Shown here piece after piece: positions 7,703-15,881 of a stretch of 64,000 nucleotides of DNA. Source of the DNA: Pseudothermotoga_B sp051235805 (GTDB lineage: Bacteria > Thermotogota > Thermotogae > Thermotogales > DSM-5069); assembly GCF_051235805.1 (NCBI RefSeq), contig NZ_JBPNXV010000001.1:682001-746000 (forward strand), read 5' to 3'. Each line of letters starts with the position of its first letter. Position 1 is the first letter of the stretch. Below the pieces are notes generated by a model, which saw only the letters and a list, made by a program, of their open reading frames with translations, searched no databases and had not been told where the DNA came from. The position numbers and the translations under genes are program-made.

Positions 7703-8257
7703 TTGCTCTTAGCAACTTTCAAATATGACAAGACCATCGTGGAGGTAGTTCAAGACGATATAACCAAACAGGAAACCCAGGTTATAGTCAATGCAGCGAA
7801 CTCTCGCTTGCAGCATGGTGGCGGAGTTGCTGCGGCAATTGTGAGGGCAGCCGGTGTTGAAGTTCAAATGGAAAGCAACGAATACGTGAAGAGATTTGGA
7901 CTTGTACCTGTCTCGGCTGTGGCTGTGACTAATGCTGGAAAGTTGAAGGCAAAGTATATCTTTCATGCCGTGGGTCCTGTTTGGGGTGAAGGCAAAGAAC
8001 ACGAGAAACTGTATGACTGTGTTATAAACATTCTTTCAAAGGCTGATGAACTCATGATAGAATCGATAAGTATTCCAGCCATAAGTAGTGGCATCTTTGG
8101 ATTTCCTAAGAAGGAATGTGCTCATGTTTTTCTCAGAGCGATTAGAGATTATCTTGTGAAACACCCTTCGACCTCTTTGAAGACCATAAGGCTTTGTAAT
8201 ATAGACAAAGAGACGAGTCAGATCTTTTTAGAAACCTTCAGCCAAAGTTGGGGGTGA
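7703..8257 (+). CDS. Macro domain protein (ADP-ribose binding)
   Basis: 184 residues from a TTG preceded by GAGGTGAT. The stretch DDITKQETQVIVNAANSRLQ followed by HGGGVAAAIVRAAG is the classical macro-domain nucleotide-binding site (N-A-A-N, G-G-G-V). VSVPAISSGIFGFP-like text appears as SIPAISSGIFGFPKKE. Family members bind or hydrolyse ADP-ribose, O-acetyl-ADP-ribose or ADP-ribosylated protein and nucleic acid. No ADP-ribosyltransferase or sirtuin is adjacent. The stop overlaps the beginning of the DUF1844 frame. Confidence 0.93.
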   Translation: MLLATFKYDKTIVEVVQDDITKQETQVIVNAANSRLQHGGGVAAAIVRAAGVEVQMESNEYVKRFGLVPVSAVAVTNAGKLKAKYIFHAVGPVWGEGKEHEKLYDCVINILSKADELMIESISIPAISSGIFGFPKKECAHVFLRAIRDYLVKHPSTSLKTIRLCNIDKETSQIFLETFSQSWG

Positions 8258-8262
8258 TCTTT

Positions 8263-8556
8263 GTGCAAGAAGAAGGAAAGATGCCAAAACTTTCGATGAA
8301 GGATCTGATAGTACTCTTTTTCGACACCCTTGCAGCGCGTTGCTGGGCAAGACTTGGCTTGACAAAAGATGAATACGGCGAAATGCGTCAAGATTTGAAC
8401 GAGGCAAGACTTGGTATAGATGTCCTCGATTCAGTGCTTAAAACCATTGCTCAAGATATAGATCAGGAGATCCACAAAGAATTGGAAGCAGTTGTGACAA
8501 ACCTGAAGTTGAACTACGTAAACCAATACAAAAAGTCAAAAGAGGCTCAAAGATGA
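8263..8556 (+). CDS. DUF1844 family small protein
   Basis: 97 residues from GTG 8263, chosen because GGGGGTG sits 6 bases upstream; TTG 8248 is an alternative. The text LSMKDLIVLFFDTLAARCWA and LNEARLGIDVLDSVLKTI matches DUF1844 proteins, helical proteins of unknown function found in many bacteria. It overlaps ychF by 4 bases (ATGA). Confidence 0.85.
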   Translation: MQEEGKMPKLSMKDLIVLFFDTLAARCWARLGLTKDEYGEMRQDLNEARLGIDVLDSVLKTIAQDIDQEIHKELEAVVTNLKLNYVNQYKKSKEAQR

Positions 8557-9638
8557 AAAAAGCAGGGATCGTTGGGTTACCAAACAGCGGCAAATCTACG
8601 CTGTTCAATGCGTTGACAGATCAAAATGTACCTGCAGAGAAATACCCATTCTGCACGATAGATCCGAACATTGGAGTTTTGGTGACCGAAGACCACAGGC
8701 TTGTAAAACTCGGCCAGATGGAAGGATCACAGCAGCTGATTCATCCTTTTTTCAATATAGTCGATATAGCAGGTTTGGTGAAAGGAGCGAGTAAGGGAGA
8801 GGGACTTGGCAATCAATTTCTCGATCACATAAGCAAGGTTGACATGATCTTTCATGTCGTCAGATGTTTTAAGATAACAGATGTATCACATCCAATGGGA
8901 AGTGTTGATCCAGAGAGAGATATAGAGATTGTCGAGATAGAATTGATTTTGAAAGATCTTGAAACCATAAACAAGAGGATTGAAAAGATATCCAAACAAG
9001 CCAAAGCTGGAGATGCTGAGGCGAGAAGTGAACTTGCCTTGCTTCAGAGGCTCAAGGATCATCTTGAGAAAGGAAATCTGTCTCTGAGTTTTGAAAGAAA
9101 TGAGAATGAACAAAAGATCATAGATACGCTCTTTCTGCTGACTGAGAAACCTGTTATCTACGTTGCTAACGTTGATGAGTGGGGTATGGAAGACCACATC
9201 TACGAAAAAGTTGCAAAGATCGCGAAGAAAAAGAACTCAGGACTCATTCTTGCGAATGCAGAGGTCGAATACGAAGTATCGCAGCTGCAACCAGAAGATG
9301 CCAAAGATCTTTTGATGGCTTATGGATTTGAAGAACCACTGAAAGAAAGATTCTTTCGAGAGATCAAAAGAACTCTTAGGCTTATATGCTTTCTAACTGC
9401 CACCAAAAACGAGGCAAGAAGCTGGGTCGCGCAAGAAGGTATAAACGCCTATGAGGCTGCAGGCTTGATACACACAGATATACAAAAAGGTTTTGTCAAA
9501 GCGGAGGTTATTGCTTTTGAAGAGCTTTTGAGATACCCCTCTTTGAAAGATGCGAAAGAAGCGGGGGCAGTAAAGGCACACGGAAAGGATTACATAATCA
9601 AGGAGGGAGATGTTGTCCACTTTCTATTCCATGCTTGA
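8553..9638 (+). CDS. ychF: Redox-responsive ATPase/GTPase YchF
   Basis: 361 residues, standard length. G1 GLPNSGKSTLFNALT, G3 DIAGLVKGASKGEGLGNQFL, a central coiled-coil insertion (about residues 125-200), and the C-terminal TGS-like domain (YEAAGLIHTDIQKGFVKAEV). YchF/OLA1 proteins bind ribosomes, prefer ATP over GTP and modulate stress responses. The start overlaps the preceding stop as ATGA, showing translational coupling. Its own end overlaps the PAP2-like gene. Confidence 0.97.
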   Translation: MKKAGIVGLPNSGKSTLFNALTDQNVPAEKYPFCTIDPNIGVLVTEDHRLVKLGQMEGSQQLIHPFFNIVDIAGLVKGASKGEGLGNQFLDHISKVDMIFHVVRCFKITDVSHPMGSVDPERDIEIVEIELILKDLETINKRIEKISKQAKAGDAEARSELALLQRLKDHLEKGNLSLSFERNENEQKIIDTLFLLTEKPVIYVANVDEWGMEDHIYEKVAKIAKKKNSGLILANAEVEYEVSQLQPEDAKDLLMAYGFEEPLKERFFREIKRTLRLICFLTATKNEARSWVAQEGINAYEAAGLIHTDIQKGFVKAEVIAFEELLRYPSLKDAKEAGAVKAHGKDYIIKEGDVVHFLFHA

Positions 9639-9990
9639 TCTTTTCAAAAATACCGCCCTTGTGGCGACTGTTTTGTCTTTCTTAGTTGCCCAGTTGATAA
9701 AGGTCTTCACTTCGAAAAGGCTTTCTACTTTCAAGAAATACGGTGGTATGCCAAGTGGTCATGCAGCTGCTATGTCTGGACTCGCTTTTTCTTTGGCGAG
9801 ATGCACAGGTTATGATTCTCCTGTAACAGCTGTTGCCACTGCACTTCTCATGGTTGTGGTTGCCGATGCGGTGAATTTGAGGCCCTATGTCCGTGAAGAC
9901 CTGGGTCACACTTGGCCACAGGCATTCGCCGGCATAGGGGTAGGCTTTGTGGTCGCACACCTGTTACCGGCGAGAATTCCGCTGTGGTGA
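9610..9990 (+). CDS. Divergent PAP2-family (DUF212) membrane protein
   Basis: 126 residues from ATG 9610 behind AGGAGGGAG; an ATG at 9631 that overlaps the ychF stop is an alternative. It has four hydrophobic segments. The motif KYGGMPSGHAAAMSGLAFSL and the later LRPYVREDLGHTWPQAFAG preserve the S-G-H and G-H-T residues of acid phosphatase/haloperoxidase folds. It is an inner-membrane protein that may act on lipid phosphates. Tightly coupled to ychF and 5 bases before comM. Confidence 0.87.
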   Translation: MLSTFYSMLDLFKNTALVATVLSFLVAQLIKVFTSKRLSTFKKYGGMPSGHAAAMSGLAFSLARCTGYDSPVTAVATALLMVVVADAVNLRPYVREDLGHTWPQAFAGIGVGFVVAHLLPARIPLW

Positions 9991-9994
9991 TTAG

Positions 9995-11503
9995 ATGCCT
10001 GCAAAACTCAATTCTGTTACAGTCTTAGGTCTTGATGTCAATGTTATAACCGTTGAAGTCGATATCGACAGAAAGAGTGTTATCCACGATGTGGATATAG
10101 TAGGTTTAGGAGATACGGCTGTAAAGGAGAGCAAAAAAAGGATTAAGAGCGCTTTGAAAAACTCTGGCTTTGACTTTCCTCAAGGAAGAATTGTGGTGAA
10201 CCTTGCACCGGCTGATTTGAAAAAAGAAGGCTCACTGCTGGATTTACCCATCGCGATTGGAATACTCCAAGCCTCTGGTGCTTTACAGAAATTGGATCTT
10301 CTTGCCTTTGGAGAACTTTCTTTGGAAGGCAAGATTAGAAGGGTAAGAGGTGTTTTGACAAGCCTTCTTTCACTCTCCCAGCAAAACTACGAGGGCATCG
10401 TGATTCTTCCAAAGGAAAACCTCGAAGAAGCCCAAATGATCAAAGGTTTGAAAATCTATGCCTTTGAAGACCTAAAGGAAGTTGCTCAGTTTGTAAATGG
10501 CCTTGTTGATTTCACGCCTGTTTCTTTTCAAGGCTTTCCACCTTTCACGTATGATACCGATTTGGACTTTGCCGATGTGAAAGGTCAGGCTTTTGCAAAG
10601 AGGGCACTTGAAATCGCAACTGCAGGTTCTCATAACGTGCTGATGAAAGGCAGCCCTGGCGCGGGTAAGACCATGCTTGCCAAGAGAGTTTCCTCGATCA
10701 TGCCGCCGCTGAGTGACGAAGAGGCCATTGAGGTCCTGAGAATATACAGTGCAGTCGGACTTGTCAACGAAAGAAAGGTTTTTAGACCATTTCGTTCACC
10801 TCATCATACTGCTTCAAACGTCGCAATAGTTGGTGGCGGTAACGACGCAAGACCTGGTGAGGTCACCTTAGCACACAACGGCATCCTCTTCTTAGACGAG
10901 TTTCCAGAGTTCAGAAGAGATGTGATAGAGGCTCTCAGGCAGCCTCTGGAAGAAGGGGTTGTAACGGTTGCGAGAGCGAAGGCAACGATCACCTATCCTG
11001 CGAGGTTTATGCTCATAGCAGCTATGAATCCATGTCCGTGTGGAAATTACGGTGATCCGAAAGCGGTGTGTAACTGCTCACCATACGATATCATCAGGTA
11101 CAACAAAAAGGTCTCAGGTCCCATCCTCGACAGAATTGACATAGTCGTTCAAGTTCAGAAAGTGGAATTTGACGAATATTTCTCAAAAAGCAATGCAGAA
11201 AGCAGTGCTAAGATAAGAGAAAGAGTTCTAATGGCAAGAGAGTTTCAGAGGAAAAGATATGCTGAATTTGGTTTTCTGGTGAACAGCCGATTGCCTTCGA
11301 AGTTGCTCAAAAAGTTTGTACAACTCGACGAAAAGAGTGAAGATCTGCTCAAACGAGCGGTGAGCAGATTCAACCTTTCAGGTAGATCGATCGATAAGAT
11401 CCTCAAGTTGTCCAGAACAATAGCAGATTTGGAACAGAGTCAGCAGATTAAACTCAACCACGTGGCAGAAGCGATACAGTACAAGACACAACAGATAGAC
11501 TGA
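9995..11503 (+). CDS. comM: ComM/YifB family Mg-chelatase-like AAA+ helicase
   Basis: 502 residues. The N-terminal domain (residues 1-170) shows VDIVGLGDTAVKESKKRIKS and GRIVVNLAPADLKKEGSLLD. The AAA+ core has Walker A KGSPGAGKTMLAKR, Walker B NGILFLDEFPEF and the zinc-like cluster NPCPCGNYGDPKAVCNC. The C-terminal Mg_chelatase domain ends SGRSIDKILKLSRTIADLE. ComM is a hexameric helicase that promotes branch migration during natural transformation; the role here is inferred from the family. Last gene of the plus-strand block. Confidence 0.95.
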   Translation: MPAKLNSVTVLGLDVNVITVEVDIDRKSVIHDVDIVGLGDTAVKESKKRIKSALKNSGFDFPQGRIVVNLAPADLKKEGSLLDLPIAIGILQASGALQKLDLLAFGELSLEGKIRRVRGVLTSLLSLSQQNYEGIVILPKENLEEAQMIKGLKIYAFEDLKEVAQFVNGLVDFTPVSFQGFPPFTYDTDLDFADVKGQAFAKRALEIATAGSHNVLMKGSPGAGKTMLAKRVSSIMPPLSDEEAIEVLRIYSAVGLVNERKVFRPFRSPHHTASNVAIVGGGNDARPGEVTLAHNGILFLDEFPEFRRDVIEALRQPLEEGVVTVARAKATITYPARFMLIAAMNPCPCGNYGDPKAVCNCSPYDIIRYNKKVSGPILDRIDIVVQVQKVEFDEYFSKSNAESSAKIRERVLMAREFQRKRYAEFGFLVNSRLPSKLLKKFVQLDEKSEDLLKRAVSRFNLSGRSIDKILKLSRTIADLEQSQQIKLNHVAEAIQYKTQQID

Positions 11504-11505
11504 GT

Positions 11506-11925
11506 TTACTCGCCGATTATCTTGATCAACACCCTTTTGTTTCTCATTCCATCGAATTCGCCGTAGAAAACCTGTTCCCATGGACCAAGGTCGAGTTTTC
11601 CATTGGTGATGGCAATCACTACCTCTCTACCCATGATGGTTCTTTTCAAATGTGCATCGGCGTTATCTTCAAAGGTGTCGTTGTGTCTGTACTGAGAGTA
11701 CGGTTTTTCTGGAGCCAGTTTCTCAAGCCAGTCTTCAAAGTCTTGATGAAGACCGGGTTCATCATCGTTTATGAAGACACTCGCAGTTATGTGCATCGCA
11801 TTGCACAACAAAAGCCCTTCCTTGACACCACTTTCTTTCACGGCTTTTTCAAGCTGTTCTGTTATATTTATGAACTCTCTTCTTTTCTTGGTGTTGAACC
11901 AAAGTTCTTTGCGATATGTTTTCAC
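11506..11925 (-). CDS. YjbQ family (UPF0047) protein
   Basis: 139 residues. The motifs GLLLCNAMHITASVFINDDE, YRHNDTFEDNADAHLKRTIM and LGPWEQVFYGEFDG are characteristic of UPF0047. Members have been linked to secondary thiamine-phosphate synthase activity, and the conserved histidines suggest metal binding. The gene converges with comM (2-base gap) and is divergent from the YfcC carrier. Confidence 0.92.
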   Translation of the reverse strand: MKTYRKELWFNTKKRREFINITEQLEKAVKESGVKEGLLLCNAMHITASVFINDDEPGLHQDFEDWLEKLAPEKPYSQYRHNDTFEDNADAHLKRTIMGREVVIAITNGKLDLGPWEQVFYGEFDGMRNKRVLIKIIGE

Positions 11926-11956
11926 AAAGATCTCTCCTTTCTTTCTGTGCAGATCA

Positions 11957-11976
11957 TATCACAATATCTTGTGATA
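11957..11976. promoter_or_regulatory. Perfect palindrome in the divergent promoter region
   Basis: TATCACAA-N4-TTGTGATA lies between the divergent YjbQ and YfcC genes (83-base gap). TGATAAT, a possible -10 box for the carrier, overlaps its right arm. The arms resemble half-sites of CRP/Rex-type regulators but in everted order. Confidence 0.45.
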
Positions 11977-12008
11977 ATCTAAAGTTTGTGAAGGAGTGAT
12001 CTTCTCTG

Positions 12009-13412
12009 GTGGGTGAAAAAACACTCTCGATAAACAGAAAAACCTTTGTTTCTTCCACCGCTATACTTCTGAGTTTGATGATCTTCTCTGGTATTCTGAC
12101 CTTACTTTTGCCCATGGGACAGTTCGAGAGAAAGTTTGTCGATGGCAACGAGGTTTTGGACCTCAACTCCTATGTTCCGCTACACTCAGAAAGACTACCC
12201 ATCTACCGATGGTTCACCGCACCACTGGAAGTCTTCCTTGGTCCTGATGGATTGAGAATATCGATGCTCATACTCTTGCTTTTAATCGTCGGGGGTACTT
12301 TTTACGTACTCGAAAGAGCAGAGGTTCTAAAACTGGTCGTTCACAAAATCGCTGGCACTTTCAGACAAAGAAGGTATTCACTGATAGCGATCTTGAGTCT
12401 GTGTTTCATGGTCTTTGGTTCTGTTCTTGGACTTTTCGAAGAAATCGTGCCTTTGGTGCCGATCGTGGTGGAACTGTCTTTGAGATTAGGATGGGATGAG
12501 TTCGTAGGTCTTGGCTTGAGTATTCTCTCTGCTGGTTTTGGTTTTGCTTCCGCAACCTTGAACCCATTCACCGTGGTACTTGCCCAGAAACTTGCATCTG
12601 TTCCTCTGTTTTCGGGATTGGCTTTCAGATTGCTGGTTTTCGCTGTGATCTACATCGTTCTCTGTGTCTTTCTCATTGCCTACGCAAAGAGAATTGACCG
12701 CAACTCTGCAAGAGTTGAGATCTCAGATGAACAGAAGCTCTTTGATGATCGAACGAAGAGGAGCGCGTTGTTTTTCGTTATCTGTGTCGTTGGGATCTTC
12801 CTTTTGGTGATAGCGTCGTTGTTTATCCAAAATCTTCAACAATTTTCGGTTCCTCTCATTGCGTTGATCTATCTCATCACAGGTCTTGGCTGTGGTTTAT
12901 TTGCAGAGATGGGATGGTCTGAAACACTGAAGGTTTTCTTCAAAGGCGTTGCTACAATATCGCCTTCTGTCTTGCTCATTCTTTTTGCCGCAAGTGTTAA
13001 ACACATAATCACCGAAGGCATGGTCATCGATACGATTCTCAAGTATTCCGTGGAAGGTCTCAAAGACGTCGGGGCTGTTCAATGTGCAATGTTGATCTAT
13101 ATCGTAGTTCTGATCTTGAACTTCTTCATTCCATCTGCTTCTGCAAAGGCATTTTTGCTCATACCAATTCTTGTTCCATTTTCACAGTTCACAGGACTTT
13201 CGAGACAGACTATGATCCTTGCTTGGTCTTTTGGAGACGGTTTTTCGAACATGATTTTTCCAACAAACCCCGTGCTTTTGATATCTCTCTCGCTTGCTTC
13301 GATGAGTTACACGCGTTGGTTTCGCAAGACGATCTTTTTGCAGTTGATCGTCTTTGCCATCACTGTTGTTTTCGTGGTTCTTGCTGTTTTGACAAAGTAT
13401 GGACCTTTCTGA
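12009..13412 (+). CDS. YfcC/DcuC-type anaerobic carrier
   Basis: 467 residues from GTG 12009 (GAAGGAGTGAT upstream), with about 12 membrane segments. FEEIVPLVPIVVELSLRLGW, GFGFASATLNPFTVVLAQKL and SAKAFLLIPILVPFSQFTGL are hallmarks of the YfcC / C4-dicarboxylate anaerobic carrier family. Relatives carry dicarboxylates, arginine/ornithine or short peptides. The gene directly before an M20 peptidase makes uptake of a dipeptide or acylated amino acid plausible, as an inference. Confidence 0.88.
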   Translation: MGEKTLSINRKTFVSSTAILLSLMIFSGILTLLLPMGQFERKFVDGNEVLDLNSYVPLHSERLPIYRWFTAPLEVFLGPDGLRISMLILLLLIVGGTFYVLERAEVLKLVVHKIAGTFRQRRYSLIAILSLCFMVFGSVLGLFEEIVPLVPIVVELSLRLGWDEFVGLGLSILSAGFGFASATLNPFTVVLAQKLASVPLFSGLAFRLLVFAVIYIVLCVFLIAYAKRIDRNSARVEISDEQKLFDDRTKRSALFFVICVVGIFLLVIASLFIQNLQQFSVPLIALIYLITGLGCGLFAEMGWSETLKVFFKGVATISPSVLLILFAASVKHIITEGMVIDTILKYSVEGLKDVGAVQCAMLIYIVVLILNFFIPSASAKAFLLIPILVPFSQFTGLSRQTMILAWSFGDGFSNMIFPTNPVLLISLSLASMSYTRWFRKTIFLQLIVFAITVVFVVLAVLTKYGPF

Positions 13413-13424
13413 GGAGGGGAGATT

Positions 13425-14723
13425 GTGGATCAAATAACAAGATTCTCTGAATCTATCAAGTTCAAGACTTCGGCTGGCAACTGGGATGAATTTCTCAAAT
13501 TTCACCAGTTTCTGTACGAGTCTTTTCCATTGATTCACAAGCGCCTAAAGGTAGTGAAGATCAACAATTATTCTCTACTGTATCAATGGGAAGGAAAAAC
13601 CGATGAATCGATATTGCTTTTGGCACACATGGACGTCGTACCAGCCAATGAAAAGGAATGGGAGGTTCCTCCATTTTCTGGTGTGATAAAGGATGGCTTT
13701 GTTTGGGGCAGAGGCACTCTCGATGACAAATGTTGTGTCATGTCCATACTCGAAGCCGTCGAGAAACTGATCAGCGAGGGCTTTGAACCTAAGAGAACCG
13801 TATACATAGCCTTTGGTTTTGACGAAGAGACAAAGGGCTATCTTGGTGCTCGAGCAACGGCACAGTACTTTGCACAACACAATATCAAGATAGACGCCAT
13901 TCTCGATGAAGGTGCGGCGATCATTCAAGGAATTCTGCCACAGATCGATCCTCCACTTGCCCTCATCGGTGTTGCCGAAAAAGGGCTTGCAAGTTATGAT
14001 TTGATAGCCAAAGGCGATGGTGGCCACTCTTCAGCACCGAAGAGAAATTCTCCAATAGAAAGAATGGCAAAGGCTATCCAACGCATTTCGCGGCACCGAA
14101 GTAAGGTGCATTTGACCAAAGCGGTGGAAGAATTTTTCAGAGTTTGCAGTAGATTTATGACTTTTCCTTCGAATATCGTACTCAAGAATCCGAAGCTTTT
14201 CCTACCATTCATCGAAAGAGCCTTCGAAGATATTCCTTCGGCGAATGCCATGCTCAGAACAACAATGTGTGTGACTATTTTGAATGCTGGTATGGCAGAC
14301 AACGTTATACCCGATACTGTAGTTGCAACAGTTAACACGAGAATAATACCTGGAGAAACAGCCGACCAAGTTTTTCAAAGATTAGGTGAACTTGTCAAAG
14401 ATCTGCAGATAGAGGTCGTGAAAAACGAGAAATGGGAGATCTCCGACCCTGTAATGTGTTCAAGTTTGCAGGGAGCCTTTTTCAACGAACTCACCACTAC
14501 GATAAACGAAATCTTTCCAGAGTCCGTCGTCACACCATTCCTAACGATTGGCGGCACAGATTCAAGGCATTACAAATCTATCTGTTCTAATATCTACAGA
14601 TTCGCTCCGATAAAGATGAACAGTCAAGAGATGAGTTTAGTACACGGCAAGAATGAAAGAATATCGATAGAAGGATATATGAAGATGATAGATTTCTATT
14701 ACAACCTTCTGTCAAAGGGGTGA
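13425..14723 (+). CDS. M20 family metallopeptidase (CPS1/ArgE/DapE-like)
   Basis: 432 residues from GTG 13425 behind GAGGGGAGA. The metal ligands appear in order: LLLAHMDVVPA (His and Asp), GRGTLDDKCCV (bridging Asp), FGFDEETKGYLGA (Glu-Glu), and a distal His in SLVHGKNERIS. The dimerisation domain lies between about residues 195 and 310. These cytoplasmic dizinc enzymes split peptides or N-acyl amino acids. Its length and YLGARA region resemble the carboxypeptidase S (CPS1) branch. Coupled to the YfcC carrier (12-base gap), with which it probably forms an uptake-and-hydrolysis pair. Confidence 0.93.
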   Translation: MDQITRFSESIKFKTSAGNWDEFLKFHQFLYESFPLIHKRLKVVKINNYSLLYQWEGKTDESILLLAHMDVVPANEKEWEVPPFSGVIKDGFVWGRGTLDDKCCVMSILEAVEKLISEGFEPKRTVYIAFGFDEETKGYLGARATAQYFAQHNIKIDAILDEGAAIIQGILPQIDPPLALIGVAEKGLASYDLIAKGDGGHSSAPKRNSPIERMAKAIQRISRHRSKVHLTKAVEEFFRVCSRFMTFPSNIVLKNPKLFLPFIERAFEDIPSANAMLRTTMCVTILNAGMADNVIPDTVVATVNTRIIPGETADQVFQRLGELVKDLQIEVVKNEKWEISDPVMCSSLQGAFFNELTTTINEIFPESVVTPFLTIGGTDSRHYKSICSNIYRFAPIKMNSQEMSLVHGKNERISIEGYMKMIDFYYNLLSKG

Positions 14724-14727
14724 TCAC

Positions 14728-15039
14728 ATGATAATCGTCTACAGCACCTTTCCAAGTAAAGAACAAGCACTCGATGTGTGCAGAAAACTCTTGGAAGAAA
14801 AGTTGATCGCTTGCTTCAATGTTTTTCCAGTTAATTCGGGGTATTGGTGGCAGGGAAAGATAGCTGAAGACAATGAATTCTCGGTGATTTTGAAAACGAC
14901 TAAACTCAAAGAGAAGGAGGTCTTTCAGAGGATCAGAGAACTTCACCCATATTTTGTCCCAGCCATATTCAGTATTGAGGTTCGAGAGGTTGACAAAGAC
15001 TACAAGCAGTGGCTTGAAGAAACGATGAAAAAAACGTGA
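14728..15039 (+). CDS. cutA: Divalent-cation tolerance protein CutA
   Basis: 103 residues, standard for the trimeric CutA1 fold. ACFNVFPVNSGYWWQGKIAE and VILKTTKLKEKEVFQRIREL, then the HPYFVPAIFSIEV stretch, are diagnostic. Last gene of the small plus-strand operon; an intrinsic terminator overlaps its stop. Confidence 0.96.
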   Translation: MIIVYSTFPSKEQALDVCRKLLEEKLIACFNVFPVNSGYWWQGKIAEDNEFSVILKTTKLKEKEVFQRIRELHPYFVPAIFSIEVREVDKDYKQWLEETMKKT

Positions 15040-15064
15040 GCTCTCAGTGAGCTCAACAGTTTTT
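15037..15064 (+). terminator. Intrinsic terminator after cutA
   Basis: TGAGCTC, 5-base loop, GAGCTCA (7-bp stem), followed by ACAGTTTTT. It begins in the cutA stop codon and separates it from the convergent hydrolase gene. Confidence 0.7.
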
Positions 15065-15084
15065 CAAAAACCTTTGCACAGAGT

Positions 15085-15879
15085 TTATACAGATGCGAGG
15101 AGTAAGTGTGCCTTTGTCAAAAAGAGTACTTCCCTCGGTTTTTCAACCACTGCGGCATGTCCGCAATCTGGGATGCACACGTGAGTAGCATTGGCTATTT
15201 GCTGTGCTATTTCCTGTGAAAAACAAGGAGGTTTTATGTTGTCTTCCTCTGCTGAGACAACAAGTACTGGTATGTGTATCTTTGACAGTTCGTTGAGCAA
15301 AGGCTTTTGTTCCAATTCCAAAAACGCATCCAACAACCTCACTGCCCCTTCGTAGTTGAATCCATTCATTCTTTGAATGATAGTTTCCAAAAGACCTGGA
15401 TACCTGTTGATAAACTGCTCACTGTAGACATCGTTGATCCAACTTCTGACGAATATCTTTTTGTCTTTGCTCAATGCACCATCTTTCCATTTCAAAGCCT
15501 TGTATTTCATCGAAGGTGTTATGCGAGCAGTTGCGGTTATAATCGCCATAGATTTCACCAACTGTGGGTATTTCGCGGCAAAGAACATTCCAACTTCTGC
15601 GCCATAAGATGTACCAACCAAATGTACTCTTTCTATCCTCAGATGATCGAGAAGTTCTCTGAGATCTTCAACATGTCTGTCAAAACTGCAAGTACCATTC
15701 TCTGAAGTCCACTGAGATCTGAGGTTGTGGAGGACTATCCTGTACTCATTCTTCAGTTGTTCTGCGATAAAAAGCCAGCTGTTGTAGTGCATGAAGATAC
15801 CGTTGAGAAAGACCACTACCTCTTCTGATTCTCCACGAACTTGGTAATCTATAGCAATACCATCACTTGTCTTGAACAT
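15085..15879 (-). CDS. Alpha/beta hydrolase
   Basis: 264 residues from ATG 15879 (AGGTGGTGATT upstream). The nucleophile elbow is GTSYGAEVG, the acid is the Asp in VVSAEEDNIKPP and the catalytic His is in DCGHAAVVEKP. It has no signal peptide and so is cytoplasmic. It is the final gene of the 19-kb minus-strand cluster and is coupled to the KAS III-like gene upstream. Likely substrates are esters, lactones or beta-diketones; the exact one is unknown. Confidence 0.88.
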   Translation of the reverse strand: MFKTSDGIAIDYQVRGESEEVVVFLNGIFMHYNSWLFIAEQLKNEYRIVLHNLRSQWTSENGTCSFDRHVEDLRELLDHLRIERVHLVGTSYGAEVGMFFAAKYPQLVKSMAIITATARITPSMKYKALKWKDGALSKDKKIFVRSWINDVYSEQFINRYPGLLETIIQRMNGFNYEGAVRLLDAFLELEQKPLLNELSKIHIPVLVVSAEEDNIKPPCFSQEIAQQIANATHVCIPDCGHAAVVEKPREVLFLTKAHLLLASV

Positions 15880-15881
15880 AA

